This document shows positions 8,434 through 16,071 of a DNA stretch of 64,000 nt, one piece after another. The position numbers and the translations under genes are program-made. Source of the DNA: an uncultured Alphaproteobacteria bacterium (GTDB lineage: Bacteria; Pseudomonadota; Alphaproteobacteria; Caulobacterales; Caulobacteraceae); assembly GCA_903822175.1 (NCBI GenBank), contig CAIJOB010000002.1, forward strand, positions 157,480-221,479, given 5' to 3'. The notes below the pieces were generated by a model. The model made no database searches, was not told the origin of the DNA, and saw nothing but the letters and a program-made list of their open reading frames with translations. Positions within the stretch are counted from its first letter, which is position 1, and each line of letters opens with the position of its first letter.

Positions 8434-9831
8434 CTAGGCCCGCCGGGGCCGCGAGCCGGGTTCTTGGGTCGGGAGAGACTGGACAGCCGGAACGATGGGG
8501 TCGGGCTTGGTCTTGGTCCGCGCCAGCGCCGCCTGCAGCGCCGGTGCGGTTTCCGGCAGTTGCGGGATCTCCAGGTTGGGCGACGCGCCAAAGCCAAACG
8601 TGGTGGTCATGTCGCCCACCGTCCTGCGCCGCCAGGCCGACAGGTTGGCGACCTCGACGCCGAACCGCGCTTCGATCAGCTTCAGGGTCGAGGTGTGGTC
8701 AAGCGTGGTCCCACAGGCGTAGCCGCCGCGGCTGAACGGCGAAATGACCAGGCAAGGCACGCGGAAGCCCAGGCCGACCGGTAGGCCGTGGACGAACTCG
8801 TCGGGCGTGCCAGGCGGCGGGGTCGGCGGCGCGACATGGTCGAACTGGCCGTCGTTCTCGTCGTAATTGAGGATGACCGCGGTGCGCGCCCAGAGCTTGG
8901 GATTGGACCACAGCGCGCTGAGGATCTGGGCGGTGTGGTCCTCGCCAGCGGCCGGCAGATAGGACGGGTGCTCGCTGACGGTGGCTGGCGGGACGATCCA
9001 GGTCACCTGGGGAATGTTCCCCGTCCTCAAGTCGGCGAGCAGGGTCTCGAAGGGGCGGTCGCGGATGGCGTTGTCGTAGAGCGGCGAGGTCTCCGGCAGG
9101 CCCTGGTACTGGGTGAAGTACTTCAGGACGTTGCAGCCGTAGTCGTCGGTGTCGTGATAGACGCGCCAGCTGATCCCGGCCCGCTGCAGCCGCTCCGGAT
9201 AGGTCTCCCAGCGATAGGCCTTGCCGGAATTGTCCAGCGCCGGCTCACCGTATTTCCCCGCCGGATCGACGGTCGCGGTCATCAGGTAGAAGCGGTTGGG
9301 ATGGGTCGGGCCGAACACCGAGCAGTGATAGCCGTCGCAGAGCGTGAAGGCCTCGGCCAGCCCGTAATAGTAGGGCAGATCCTCGCGCGTCATGTACCCC
9401 ATGGTCAGCGGACCGAAGTCACCGTCGGCGGCCCGGTGCGCCGGCAGCCACATGTCCATGCCGCCGGCGTTCCAGGCGACATGCTGCGCGCCCCAGCTGT
9501 GGCTGAGGTCGTGATAGTGCTGGCCATTGGTGCTCAGCGTGTTCACCGGGAACGGCAGCACGTGCCCATCCGGATGCAGGTCGTCCCTTTGCTGGAACCG
9601 GCTGGTTCCGTCGGCGTGGCGCGCGGTCGGGTCGCCGAAGCCGCGCACGCCGCGTAAGGATCCGAAGTAGTGATCGAAGGAGCGGTTCTCCTTCATCAGG
9701 ATGATGATGTGGTCGATGTCGCTGAGCTTCGAGGGCGGCCCAGCAGCCGCGGCCAGGGCCGGCCCGGCCGCGCCGGCGGCCGTGGCGGCTGCGGCGGCCT
9801 GGATGAAGCGGCGACGGATGAGGTCGGTCAT
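8434..9831 (-). CDS. TAT-exported phosphoesterase (phospholipase C / acid phosphatase family)
   Basis: The 465-residue protein begins with a twin-arginine signal (LIRRRFIQAAAAATAAGAAG). The mature start DIDHIIILMKENRSFDHYFG is the hallmark of the phosphoesterase family (PF04185) that includes phospholipase C and AcpA. Further family blocks are FGPTHPNR, YDENDGQFDHVAPP and GFRVPCLVISPFSRGG, which carry metal-binding residues. It lacks the C-terminal DUF756 repeats of phosphocholine-specific phospholipases C, so a general acid phosphatase or phospholipase role is equally possible. The ATG at 9831 follows a G-rich ribosome-binding region; a much longer in-frame extension runs antisense through the neighbouring Coq4-like gene and is rejected. 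Confidence 0.88.
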   Translation of the reverse strand: MTDLIRRRFIQAAAAATAAGAAGPALAAAAGPPSKLSDIDHIIILMKENRSFDHYFGSLRGVRGFGDPTARHADGTSRFQQRDDLHPDGHVLPFPVNTLSTNGQHYHDLSHSWGAQHVAWNAGGMDMWLPAHRAADGDFGPLTMGYMTREDLPYYYGLAEAFTLCDGYHCSVFGPTHPNRFYLMTATVDPAGKYGEPALDNSGKAYRWETYPERLQRAGISWRVYHDTDDYGCNVLKYFTQYQGLPETSPLYDNAIRDRPFETLLADLRTGNIPQVTWIVPPATVSEHPSYLPAAGEDHTAQILSALWSNPKLWARTAVILNYDENDGQFDHVAPPTPPPGTPDEFVHGLPVGLGFRVPCLVISPFSRGGYACGTTLDHTSTLKLIEARFGVEVANLSAWRRRTVGDMTTTFGFGASPNLEIPQLPETAPALQAALARTKTKPDPIVPAVQSLPTQEPGSRPRRA

Positions 9832-9941
9832 GGCTGTCCCCCGCTCCGCAACTCCACTGGCGCCATGAAGCCGAAGAGGATGACAGTTTTGCCCTCGAGT
9901 CCGGGGGCGTCCACTTAAAAAGCTTGTGGAGTTGTCCGCCC

Positions 9942-10700
9942 CTAGGCCGCGATCGGCAGGGAGTCGTCGCGGGCTTCGGCGGGGATCGAGTCGTAGATCG
10001 TCGCGGGGGTGATGTTCAGGCGGCGGCGCGCGGCGTCCAGCGGTTCGCTCATCAGCCGCTCGTAGTCCTCGCCGAGCAGCCACTTGGCGGCCTTGCCGCG
10101 GCGATAGCCCTGCCAGATCGCCTTCACGTAGGGGTGCGTCCTGGCCTTGCGGGCCCGGGATGCGGCGCCGACGGCGATCAGCGCCCAGCCGAGGCCGCCC
10201 GTCTGGGCGAAGGAGAAGCCCACCAGGCAGGCCTCGCCCAGGCCGTCGCGGTGATAGCCCGACAGGATGTGCCAGATGTCGTGGACGTCGCGGGTGCGGC
10301 GGCCCATCCAGGCATAGGGGTGCTGTTCGTCCACGTGGGCCGCGCCGAGCCGGCTGATCTCGACCAGGCCGTCGGCAGAGAGCTGCTCTTCGCGGATGAA
10401 GCTGCGGTAGGCGGCGCCCACGCTGCCCTCCGGCAAGCTGTCGAGCCAGGCGTCGTCCATCAGCAGCGTGGCGAATTCCTGCCGCTGGAAGGCGATGCGA
10501 CCGCCCTGCTGGGTCTCCAGCAGGCGCAGGTAGCCCTTGGCGGTCGAGGTGCCGTTCAGCGCGCGCATGATCTCGAAGACCGCGGTTGTGTCTTCCTTGT
10601 CGTTCAGCAGGCGGCGCAGCGATTTCAGCGCATGGCCCCACTCCAGCTTCGGCGAGGTAGTGCGGAAGGCCGGACGCTCGGCGGCTTCGATCATGGCCAT
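9942..10700 (-). CDS. Coq4-family protein (ubiquinone biosynthesis scaffold/hydroxylase-like)
   Basis: This 252-residue protein carries the Coq4 zinc motif HDxxH(x)11E exactly: His140-Asp141, His144 and Glu156, in DVHDIWHILSGYHRDGLGE. Coq4 acts in ubiquinone synthesis in mitochondria, recently as an oxidative decarboxylase, and bacterial homologues are found in alphaproteobacteria. No other ubi genes are adjacent. The ATG at 10700 has GAGGA 8 nt upstream and was preferred to the GTG at 10715. The promoter region holds two copies of a 14-bp palindrome, so expression is probably repressor-controlled. Confidence 0.8.
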   Translation of the reverse strand: MAMIEAAERPAFRTTSPKLEWGHALKSLRRLLNDKEDTTAVFEIMRALNGTSTAKGYLRLLETQQGGRIAFQRQEFATLLMDDAWLDSLPEGSVGAAYRSFIREEQLSADGLVEISRLGAAHVDEQHPYAWMGRRTRDVHDIWHILSGYHRDGLGEACLVGFSFAQTGGLGWALIAVGAASRARKARTHPYVKAIWQGYRRGKAAKWLLGEDYERLMSEPLDAARRRLNITPATIYDSIPAEARDDSLPIAA

Positions 10701-10730
10701 GGGACGGGTCCTCACTCAGGCTGACGAGGG

Positions 10731-10787
10731 AAAGATGACGCCTCCGTCAACTTCATGCAAGCGAAAAGATGACGCCTCCGTCAACTT
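10731..10787. promoter_or_regulatory. tandem palindromic operators between coq4-like and RHH genes
   Basis: A 23-bp sequence (AAAGATGACGCCTCCGTCAACTT, given here in two parts as AAAGATGACGCC and TCCGTCAACTT) occurs twice, at 10731-10753 and 10765-10787, 34 bp apart. Each copy contains the palindrome TGACG-CCTC-CGTCA. Read on the minus strand each also begins TTGACG, a good -35 hexamer for the coq4-like gene. Two exact operator-like sites overlapping a promoter suggest repression by a dimeric regulator. The regulator is unidentified; the adjacent RHH protein or an unlinked TetR-type factor are candidates. Confidence 0.6.
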
Positions 10788-10837
10788 TGCCGAAAGAGCC
10801 CTTGCTGAGGACTTCCGAACGGCGGACATATCAGGCC

Positions 10838-11053
10838 ATGGCGAGTTTAAGAAAACGCTCCGTCCAGCTCTCGGGCCACCAGACCTCCATCGCCCTGGAA
10901 CCGGAGTTCTGGGCGGTGCTGGAAGCGATGGCCGCCGCGCAGACCCTGAGCCTCGCCGCCCTGATCGGCCGCATCGACGACGCCCGCGCCGGCCGGCCGC
11001 TGGCTTCGGCGTGCCGGCTGGCGGCTCTGGCCTTCGCTCAGGACCGTCCCTAG
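10838..11053 (+). CDS. ribbon-helix-helix domain protein, 71 aa
   Basis: A 71-residue protein starting MASLRKRSVQLSGHQTSIAL. The first strand (RSVQLSGHQTSIAL) followed by EPEFWAVLEAMAAAQ and LSLAALIGRIDDAR fits the RHH_4 family, small DNA-binding dimers that are often misnamed aryl-sulfate sulfotransferase. The ATG at 10838 is the natural start because the family begins here; the in-frame codons upstream run through the operator region. Its stop overlaps the convergent membrane gene by 4 nt. It may bind the twin palindromes just upstream, but this is inference. Confidence 0.7.
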   Translation: MASLRKRSVQLSGHQTSIALEPEFWAVLEAMAAAQTLSLAALIGRIDDARAGRPLASACRLAALAFAQDRP

Positions 11054-11655
11054 CCCCGCCCGCGCCGGGCGACGCTGCGCATATGGCGCACGCTGACGAT
11101 GCCGAAGCGCCAGGCGAGCCAGCCGATCACCACGCCGCCCACGACCCCGATCGGCATGATCCACCAGCCCAGCAGCTCGTGGCCGTGCGGGGCGGGAAAC
11201 TCAACGCCCAGCGCCATCGTGTGCCCGAATTGAGGGTCGTCGCTCCACCACAGGCCCGCATGGTCCGGCAGGAAGGGTTTCACCGCCGCCGTAACGATGA
11301 GCGACAGGGCGACCCCGTAGCAGGTGAACGACACAAGGAAGACGAAGAAGCCGTAGAGGCTCAGGCCCGCCAGCCGGGTCACCCCCCAGAACACGCTAAG
11401 CGGCGAGCGATGGGTCTCCAGATGAGCAACGACGCGTTCGGTGACGTTTAGGCGGGCGACCTCCTTGGGCGTGCCAAGCTCGGCGATAGCTGCCTCGACA
11501 CGTTGCGGTGTGAGCACGCCGTCGACCTTGTCCAGGACGTGGCTGTAGAGCTCGGCGATCACCTCACGCGCCTCGGCGTCGGGCAGGCCGTTGAGGTGGC
11601 GCTGGACCTGGGCCAGGTAGGTCTCCAGGTGCGCCTTGCCGGCGTCGTTACTCAT
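11050..11655 (-). CDS. PadR-linked membrane protein with HAAS-type N-terminal domain
   Basis: The 201-residue product has an N-terminal helical domain (ETYLAQVQRHLNGLPDAEAREVIAELYSH region) of the HAAS/DUF1700 type, thought to receive or transmit signals, followed by about three transmembrane segments (around residues 85-130 and 165-190). This domain is commonly encoded directly after padR, and here the ATG at 11655 overlaps the padR stop by 4 nt. Such pairs are read as a transcriptional regulator with its membrane partner. No enzyme domain is visible. Confidence 0.75.
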   Translation of the reverse strand: MSNDAGKAHLETYLAQVQRHLNGLPDAEAREVIAELYSHVLDKVDGVLTPQRVEAAIAELGTPKEVARLNVTERVVAHLETHRSPLSVFWGVTRLAGLSLYGFFVFLVSFTCYGVALSLIVTAAVKPFLPDHAGLWWSDDPQFGHTMALGVEFPAPHGHELLGWWIMPIGVVGGVVIGWLAWRFGIVSVRHMRSVARRGRG

Positions 11656-12029
11656 TTCGTCTCTCCAATTTCCAAGGGGGCGAGCAGCCGCTCCAGCCCC
11701 GCGGCGAAGGTTCGCCAGCTGCGCGCCATCTCGCGCACCCTCAGCCGGCCGGGATCGGTGAGGCGGTAGTATTTGCGCGGGTGACCCGCCTCGGCCTCCA
11801 CCCACTCGGAGTCCACCAGCCCCTCGGCCTTCATACGGCTGAGCAGCGGATAGATGGTGCCCTCCGGGATCGACATCCCAGCCTGGCTGTCCAGCCGGCG
11901 CAGGATTTCCAGGCCATAGAGACGGTCGGGCCAGAGAATGGCGAGGACGGCGAGACCCAGGCCGCCCTTGCGCACCTGAATCTCCCATTTGCCGAGTTCG
12001 TCGGCCGGTTCGGTTGGTTGATCGTTCAT
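11652..12029 (-). CDS. PadR-family transcriptional regulator
   Basis: A 125-residue winged-helix repressor. The DNA-binding core is ALAVLAILWPDRLYGLEILRRL then GTIYPLLSRMKAEGLV and the wing HPRKYYRLTDPGR, all diagnostic of PadR. The N-terminal 20 residues are a polar extension. It is translationally coupled to a membrane protein gene. A 21-bp inverted repeat (ATACCT-N9-AGGTAT) lies 6 nt upstream of the start, and no Shine-Dalgarno is visible, so the transcript may be leaderless and autorepressed. Confidence 0.88.
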   Translation of the reverse strand: MNDQPTEPADELGKWEIQVRKGGLGLAVLAILWPDRLYGLEILRRLDSQAGMSIPEGTIYPLLSRMKAEGLVDSEWVEAEAGHPRKYYRLTDPGRLRVREMARSWRTFAAGLERLLAPLEIGETK

Positions 12030-12034
12030 GCATC

Positions 12035-12055
12035 ATACCTTGCTTATCTAGGTAT
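12035..12055 (-). promoter_or_regulatory. PadR operator candidate with overlapping -10 box
   Basis: ATACCT (12035-12040) and AGGTAT (12050-12055) form a perfect 6-bp inverted repeat separated by 9 bp. Read on the minus strand it runs into TATGAT, a consensus-like -10 box, only a few bases before the padR ATG. This fits a short or leaderless autorepressed transcript. PadR operators with AT-rich inverted repeats are known, but the binding is not shown. Confidence 0.5.
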
Positions 12056-12130
12056 CGTGCGTCAAATGTCTTTTGCGTAATGAAGCGGGGCGCCTGCGGG
12101 ACGCGCCGAGCCGTGGTACGCAGGCGATCT

Positions 12131-12493
12131 ATGTTCGCCGCCCCGCCCCACATCGAAGCCCCGCCGCCCCCTGCCCCGCCCGACCTCTCCGCGGTTCAGC
12201 AGTCGGACCTGGAGTGCCTGAGCATCGGCTTCGTGCTGGCCAACGCCACCCACGCCGGCGTCCCTAGTCCGTCCGGCGCGCGGCTGGTGCGGGTCTATCT
12301 CGGCCGGCTGCGCGGCAGCGATCCGTCGCGGGAGTGGCTGCGGATGGTCGTGCCGGATTCGGAGATGAGCTACGGCTGGTTCCTCAGCCGTCTGCGCGAC
12401 TGCCAGCGCCCCCTGCGCCCGGCCGGCGTGCGCGCCGCGCCCACCCAGGCCGCCCCGCCGACACCCTCTCCGGCGACACCCGCAGGCGGCTAG
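12131..12493 (+). CDS. hypothetical proline-rich protein, 120 aa
   Basis: No family was recognised. The ends are proline/alanine-rich and disordered (IEAPPPPAPPDLS at the start, PTQAAPPTPSPATPAGG at the end). The middle is a compact segment of about 70 residues (QSDLECLSIGFVLANATHAG, then ARLVRVYLGRLRGSDPSREW). No signal peptide or transmembrane segment is seen. The stop codon TAG is formed exactly where the flanking inverted-repeat element begins, so the original 3' end could have been altered by an insertion. Confidence 0.55.
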   Translation: MFAAPPHIEAPPPPAPPDLSAVQQSDLECLSIGFVLANATHAGVPSPSGARLVRVYLGRLRGSDPSREWLRMVVPDSEMSYGWFLSRLRDCQRPLRPAGVRAAPTQAAPPTPSPATPAGG

Positions 12494-12768
12494 TGTCTCA
12501 GTTTGAAATTGGACGCCGTGACAAGCATTCCGCCGCGCCGGCCGAGACGCTACGATGGCGGCGTGAATTGGCCGACTCCCCAGATGGCGCCAGGCGTCGC
12601 GATCATCGCCGCTCTGATATGCGGCGGATGGATGTGGTCTAGCCATCAAGCACTGGCCCTGGCCGCGCCGATCACCATTGCGGTGACTGTGGCCGTCTAC
12701 CTCTTCATCCGGCGCTATGGACGTGAGCCCAATGCCTAAAGGCCCCGCTGAATTTCAAACTGAGACAC
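12493..12768. mobile_element. 276-bp element bounded by perfect 18-bp inverted repeats (MITE-like)
   Basis: GTGTCTCAGTTTGAAATT at 12493-12510 and its exact reverse complement at 12751-12768 enclose 240 bp. An 8-bp direct repeat GCGGCTAG occurs at 12486-12493 and again at 12778-12785, which could be a target duplication although the right copy is offset by 9 bp. No transposase is encoded inside; only a short two-segment membrane frame is. The arrangement suggests a non-autonomous element moved by a transposase elsewhere in the genome. Confidence 0.5.
12563..12739 (+). CDS. possible small membrane protein inside the inverted-repeat element
   Basis: A 58-residue frame from a GTG at 12563 (the frame is open from a TTG at 12503). 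It has two hydrophobic stretches, APGVAIIAALICGGWMW and LAAPITIAVTVAVYLFI, ending in the positive RRYGREPNA tail. This would give a two-helix inner-membrane peptide. No Shine-Dalgarno of note and no family match, so it could be chance coding within a mobile element. Confidence 0.3.
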   Translation: MNWPTPQMAPGVAIIAALICGGWMWSSHQALALAAPITIAVTVAVYLFIRRYGREPNA

Positions 12769-12842
12769 CACCCACGCGCGGCTAGAACGCATCGCGAACA
12801 CCCGGGCGCCCATTTCCCGCGCGGCGTGCTAGACAAACCCCG

Positions 12843-15188
12843 ATGTCCCCCTCTGAGTCCGACTTCGATCCCCCAGCGATGCGCGTCAGCGATCTGGCCC
12901 GCGCTGATGCCAGGCCCGCCGACTACCTCGACGGCCTGAACCCCGAGCAACGCGCGGCGGTGGAGGCGACCGAGGGGCCCGTGCTGGTGCTGGCCGGGGC
13001 CGGCACCGGCAAGACCCGGGTGCTGACCACGCGGCTCGCCCACATCCTGGCCACCGGCAAGGCGCGGCCGTGGGAGCTGCTGGTCGTCACCTTCACCAAC
13101 AAGGCCGCGCGCGAGATGCGCGAGCGGATCACCCACATCATCGGCCCGCAAGCGGAGGGCCTGCGCTGGCTCGGCACCTTCCACTCGGTCGCCGCCCAGA
13201 TCCTGCGCCGCCACGCCGAGCTGGTGGGGCTGAAATCCAGTTACACGATCATCGACCAGGACGACGGCGAGCGGCTGCTGAAGCAGGTGCTGGAGGCCGA
13301 GAACGTCGACACCAAGCGCTGGACGCCCAAGGCGCTCGCCGGGCTGATCGACCACTGGAAGAACCGCGGCTGGCGCCCCGATCAGGTGCCGCCGGCCGAG
13401 AGCGCCCAGTTCGCTAACAACAAGGGCCAGGCGCTCTACCGGCTGTATCAGGAGCGGCTGCGGATTCTGAACGCCTGCGATTTCGGCGACCTGCTGCTCC
13501 ACAACCTGACGATCTTCACCTCCAGCCCCGACGTGCTGGCCGATTTCCACGGCCGCTTCCGCTACCTGCTGGTCGACGAGTACCAGGACACCAATGTCGC
13601 CCAATATCTGTGGCTGCGGCTGCTGGCCCAGAAACGGCAGAACGTCTGCTGCGTCGGCGACGACGACCAGTCGATCTATGGCTGGCGGGGCGCGGAGGTG
13701 GACAACATCCTGCGCTTCGAACGCGACTTCCCGGGCGCCAAGGTGATCCGGCTGGAGCGCAACTACCGCTCCACCAGCCACATCCTGGCCGCCGCCTCGG
13801 GCCTGATCGCCGCCAACAAGAGCCGGCTCGGCAAGACCCTGTGGACCCAGGATCAGGGCGGCGAAAAGGTCGTGGTGCGCGGCGTCTGGGACGGCGAGGC
13901 CGAGAGCCGGCTGATCGCCGACGAGATCGAGCGCGCCAAGAAGGGGTCTACGGATAAGAACCCCCGCAAGTTCCGCGACATGGCGATCCTGGTCCGCGCC
14001 TCTTTCCAGATGCGGGCCTTCGAAGAGCGGTTCGTGCTGCTGCAGATCCCCTACACGGTGGTCGGCGGCCCCAGGTTCTTCGAGCGCGCCGAGATCCGCG
14101 ACGCCCACGCCTATCTGCGGCTGATCCAGTCGCCAGACGACGACCTGGCCTTCGAGCGCATCGTCAATGTGCCCAAACGCGGCATCGGCGAGACCACGGT
14201 GCAGAAGCTGCTTCAGGTCGCGCGACTGGGCGGCGTGCCCGCCGTGGTCGCCGCACGCCAGCTGGTGCTGACCGACGAACTGGCCGCCCGCACCCGCACC
14301 GCACTGGCCAATTTCCTCCGCGATCTATACCGCTGGCGTGTGGAAGCCGAGCGCACCGCGCACCCCCGGCTGATGGAGGCGGTGCTGGAGGAGAGCGGCT
14401 ACACCGACGCCCTCAAACTGGACAAGAGCCCGACCGCCCAGACCCGCCTGGAGAACCTTAAGGAACTCGTCCAGTCGATGGGAAACTTTGAGAATTTGCA
14501 AGCCTACCTCGAGCACGTTTCCCTGGTCATGGACCTCGACCGCGGCCCGCAGGCCGACGCCGTCCAGATCATGACCCTGCACTCCGCCAAGGGCCTGGAG
14601 TTCCCGCTGGTCTTCCTGCCCGGCTGGGAGGAAGGCGTCTTTCCATCGCAGCGTTCGATGGACGAGAAGGGCGAAAAAGGCCTCGAGGAGGAACGCCGCC
14701 TGGCCTACGTCGGCATCACCCGCGCCCGCGAGGAGGCCCGCGTCTCCTTCGCCGCCAACCGGCAGGTCTACGGCCGCTGGACCAGCCAACTGCCGAGCCG
14801 CTTCGTCGACGAACTGCCCCTGGCCAACGTCGAGGCGACGTCCGAGACAGGCTACTACGGCGGCGGCCCGGGCATGCAGCAGCACGGCAGCCGCTGGGAC
14901 GAAACCCCGGCCTTCGGCACCGGCTATTCTTCCCCCGGCTGGCGACGCGCCCAGACCGCCGGCTACAAGGGCAGCCATCCCGGCCGCCAGCAGGTCATCG
15001 AGGGCGAAGGCCGCCTGGTCGCCACCTCGGCGCAGAGCGCGGCCAGCGACTTCAAGCGCGGCGACCGCGTCTTCCATCAGAAATTCGGCTACGGCGCCGT
15101 CACCGCGGTCGAGGGCAACAAACTCACCGTCGCCTTCGAAAAGGCCGGCGAGAAAAAGGTCATCGACAGCTTCGTGGAGTTGGGGTGA
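12843..15188 (+). CDS. uvrD: UvrD/PcrA-type DNA helicase
   Basis: This 781-residue superfamily 1A helicase unwinds DNA 3' to 5' in nucleotide excision and mismatch repair and removes proteins from DNA. Motifs are in order: Q-motif LNPEQRAAV (32-40), Walker A AGAGTGKT (51-58), VTFTNKAAREM (Ia), DEYQDTN (II), GDDDQSIYGWRGA (III), LERNYRS (IV), and TLHSAKGLEFPLVFLPGWEEG with YVGITRAREE (V-VI). The C-terminal tail carries a Tudor-like PcrA/UvrD segment (RGDRVFHQKFGYGAVTAVEG). Length is slightly above the usual 720-750 because of a glycine/tyrosine-rich linker before that domain. ATG 12843 follows the inverted-repeat element. Confidence 0.93.
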   Translation: MSPSESDFDPPAMRVSDLARADARPADYLDGLNPEQRAAVEATEGPVLVLAGAGTGKTRVLTTRLAHILATGKARPWELLVVTFTNKAAREMRERITHIIGPQAEGLRWLGTFHSVAAQILRRHAELVGLKSSYTIIDQDDGERLLKQVLEAENVDTKRWTPKALAGLIDHWKNRGWRPDQVPPAESAQFANNKGQALYRLYQERLRILNACDFGDLLLHNLTIFTSSPDVLADFHGRFRYLLVDEYQDTNVAQYLWLRLLAQKRQNVCCVGDDDQSIYGWRGAEVDNILRFERDFPGAKVIRLERNYRSTSHILAAASGLIAANKSRLGKTLWTQDQGGEKVVVRGVWDGEAESRLIADEIERAKKGSTDKNPRKFRDMAILVRASFQMRAFEERFVLLQIPYTVVGGPRFFERAEIRDAHAYLRLIQSPDDDLAFERIVNVPKRGIGETTVQKLLQVARLGGVPAVVAARQLVLTDELAARTRTALANFLRDLYRWRVEAERTAHPRLMEAVLEESGYTDALKLDKSPTAQTRLENLKELVQSMGNFENLQAYLEHVSLVMDLDRGPQADAVQIMTLHSAKGLEFPLVFLPGWEEGVFPSQRSMDEKGEKGLEEERRLAYVGITRAREEARVSFAANRQVYGRWTSQLPSRFVDELPLANVEATSETGYYGGGPGMQQHGSRWDETPAFGTGYSSPGWRRAQTAGYKGSHPGRQQVIEGEGRLVATSAQSAASDFKRGDRVFHQKFGYGAVTAVEGNKLTVAFEKAGEKKVIDSFVELG

Positions 15189-15194
15189 GGCGGG

Positions 15195-15419
15195 CTATTT
15201 GCGCCGCGTCATTCCGCGGATGGCGAAGAAGCTGAGGCCCGCCACCAGCATCAGCCCGCTGGCGACGATGGCGCCGCTCCATTTGGACGGCGCATCCAGG
15301 GCCTGGACGATGGCGGGCTCGTCGGCGTCCGGCGCGAGGTCCGGCGCCGTCTCCGCGACCGGCTTCGAGGCCGGCTTGCGAGCCGTCGCGCGCTTTACTG
15401 TCGAACTAGCCTTGGCCAC
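15195..15419 (-). CDS. hypothetical single-span membrane protein, 74 aa
   Basis: No family was recognised. A polar, alanine/lysine/proline-rich N-terminal half (TARKPASKPVAETAPDLAPD) is followed by one membrane segment WSGAIVASGLMLVAGLSFFAI and a short positive tail MTRRK. The GTG at 15419 has GGGAG upstream; an in-frame extension to 15518 is possible but crosses towards the divergent gene. It converges on uvrD, ending 6 nt from its stop. Confidence 0.5.
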   Translation of the reverse strand: MAKASSTVKRATARKPASKPVAETAPDLAPDADEPAIVQALDAPSKWSGAIVASGLMLVAGLSFFAIRGMTRRK

Positions 15420-15520
15420 CGCCTGAGCTCCCGCGTCGCACCGCCGCCAGCTTAGCCCTGAACCAATCCCGCGCCCAAGCGCTCTAGCGCCGACCTCCTT
15501 CGCAACAGCGGACAGCAAGC

Positions 15521-16030
15521 GTGAAACTTTTCCTCGCCGGCGATCTGAAAGTCTTCCTGCCCGGAGCCGCGGCCGCCCTCGCCATCGGCCTGCTGCTGGG
15601 CGGCGCGATGCAACCGCACCTGGACGCCGACGACCGGCCGGCCGGGCCGCAGATTGTCGCCGCGTCCTCGGGCGAACGGTCGTCCGACCCCGTCGACGCC
15701 GGCCTCGCCCTGGCCGCGTATCATGGCCGGGTCCCTGACTATGTGCTGGGCACGGACTGGAAGAAGACCATGGCCTGGCCGGACGAGCGCGCCGCCGTTT
15801 CGGCGCCAGAGCGGGTGGCTGTGCAGGACGACACCGCGGCGGCCGACGCTCCGGCGACCTTCACCCGCACGGCCTATGACGAGCCGCCCCACCAGCCGCC
15901 TGCCTACCCATCGCTGCGCGGCGGCGCGGGCCCCAAGGCGGGAGCGACCGTGCACGCCGCCACCGACGCCGATGTGGCCGCCGACGACGACACCCTGCCG
16001 GCGAACACCCAGGGCGCCGATCAGGGCTGA
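15521..16030 (+). CDS. hypothetical membrane-anchored protein, 169 aa
   Basis: An N-terminal hydrophobic segment (VFLPGAAAALAIGLLLGGAM, residues 11-30) suggests a signal anchor or uncleaved signal. The rest is acidic and disordered, ending in DADVAADDDTLPANTQGAD. The GTG at 15521 is the only reasonable start. The gene lies 41 nt upstream of prmA on the same strand. No known domain was recognised. Confidence 0.5.
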   Translation: MKLFLAGDLKVFLPGAAAALAIGLLLGGAMQPHLDADDRPAGPQIVAASSGERSSDPVDAGLALAAYHGRVPDYVLGTDWKKTMAWPDERAAVSAPERVAVQDDTAAADAPATFTRTAYDEPPHQPPAYPSLRGGAGPKAGATVHAATDADVAADDDTLPANTQGADQG

Positions 16031-16071
16031 AGTCCCTCGCCTTTCGCGCGCTCCCCCGCTAGAGGCGGGCG

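Noticed and set aside
8434..10641. 735-codon reading of the phosphoesterase gene extended upstream
   Set aside because: The added part runs antisense-shifted through the Coq4-like gene, while a TAT signal peptide begins at 9831.
10731..10787. Possible CRISPR fragment (two 23-bp direct repeats)
   Set aside because: Only two copies with an 11-bp gap, palindromic inside, in a divergent promoter; no cas genes.
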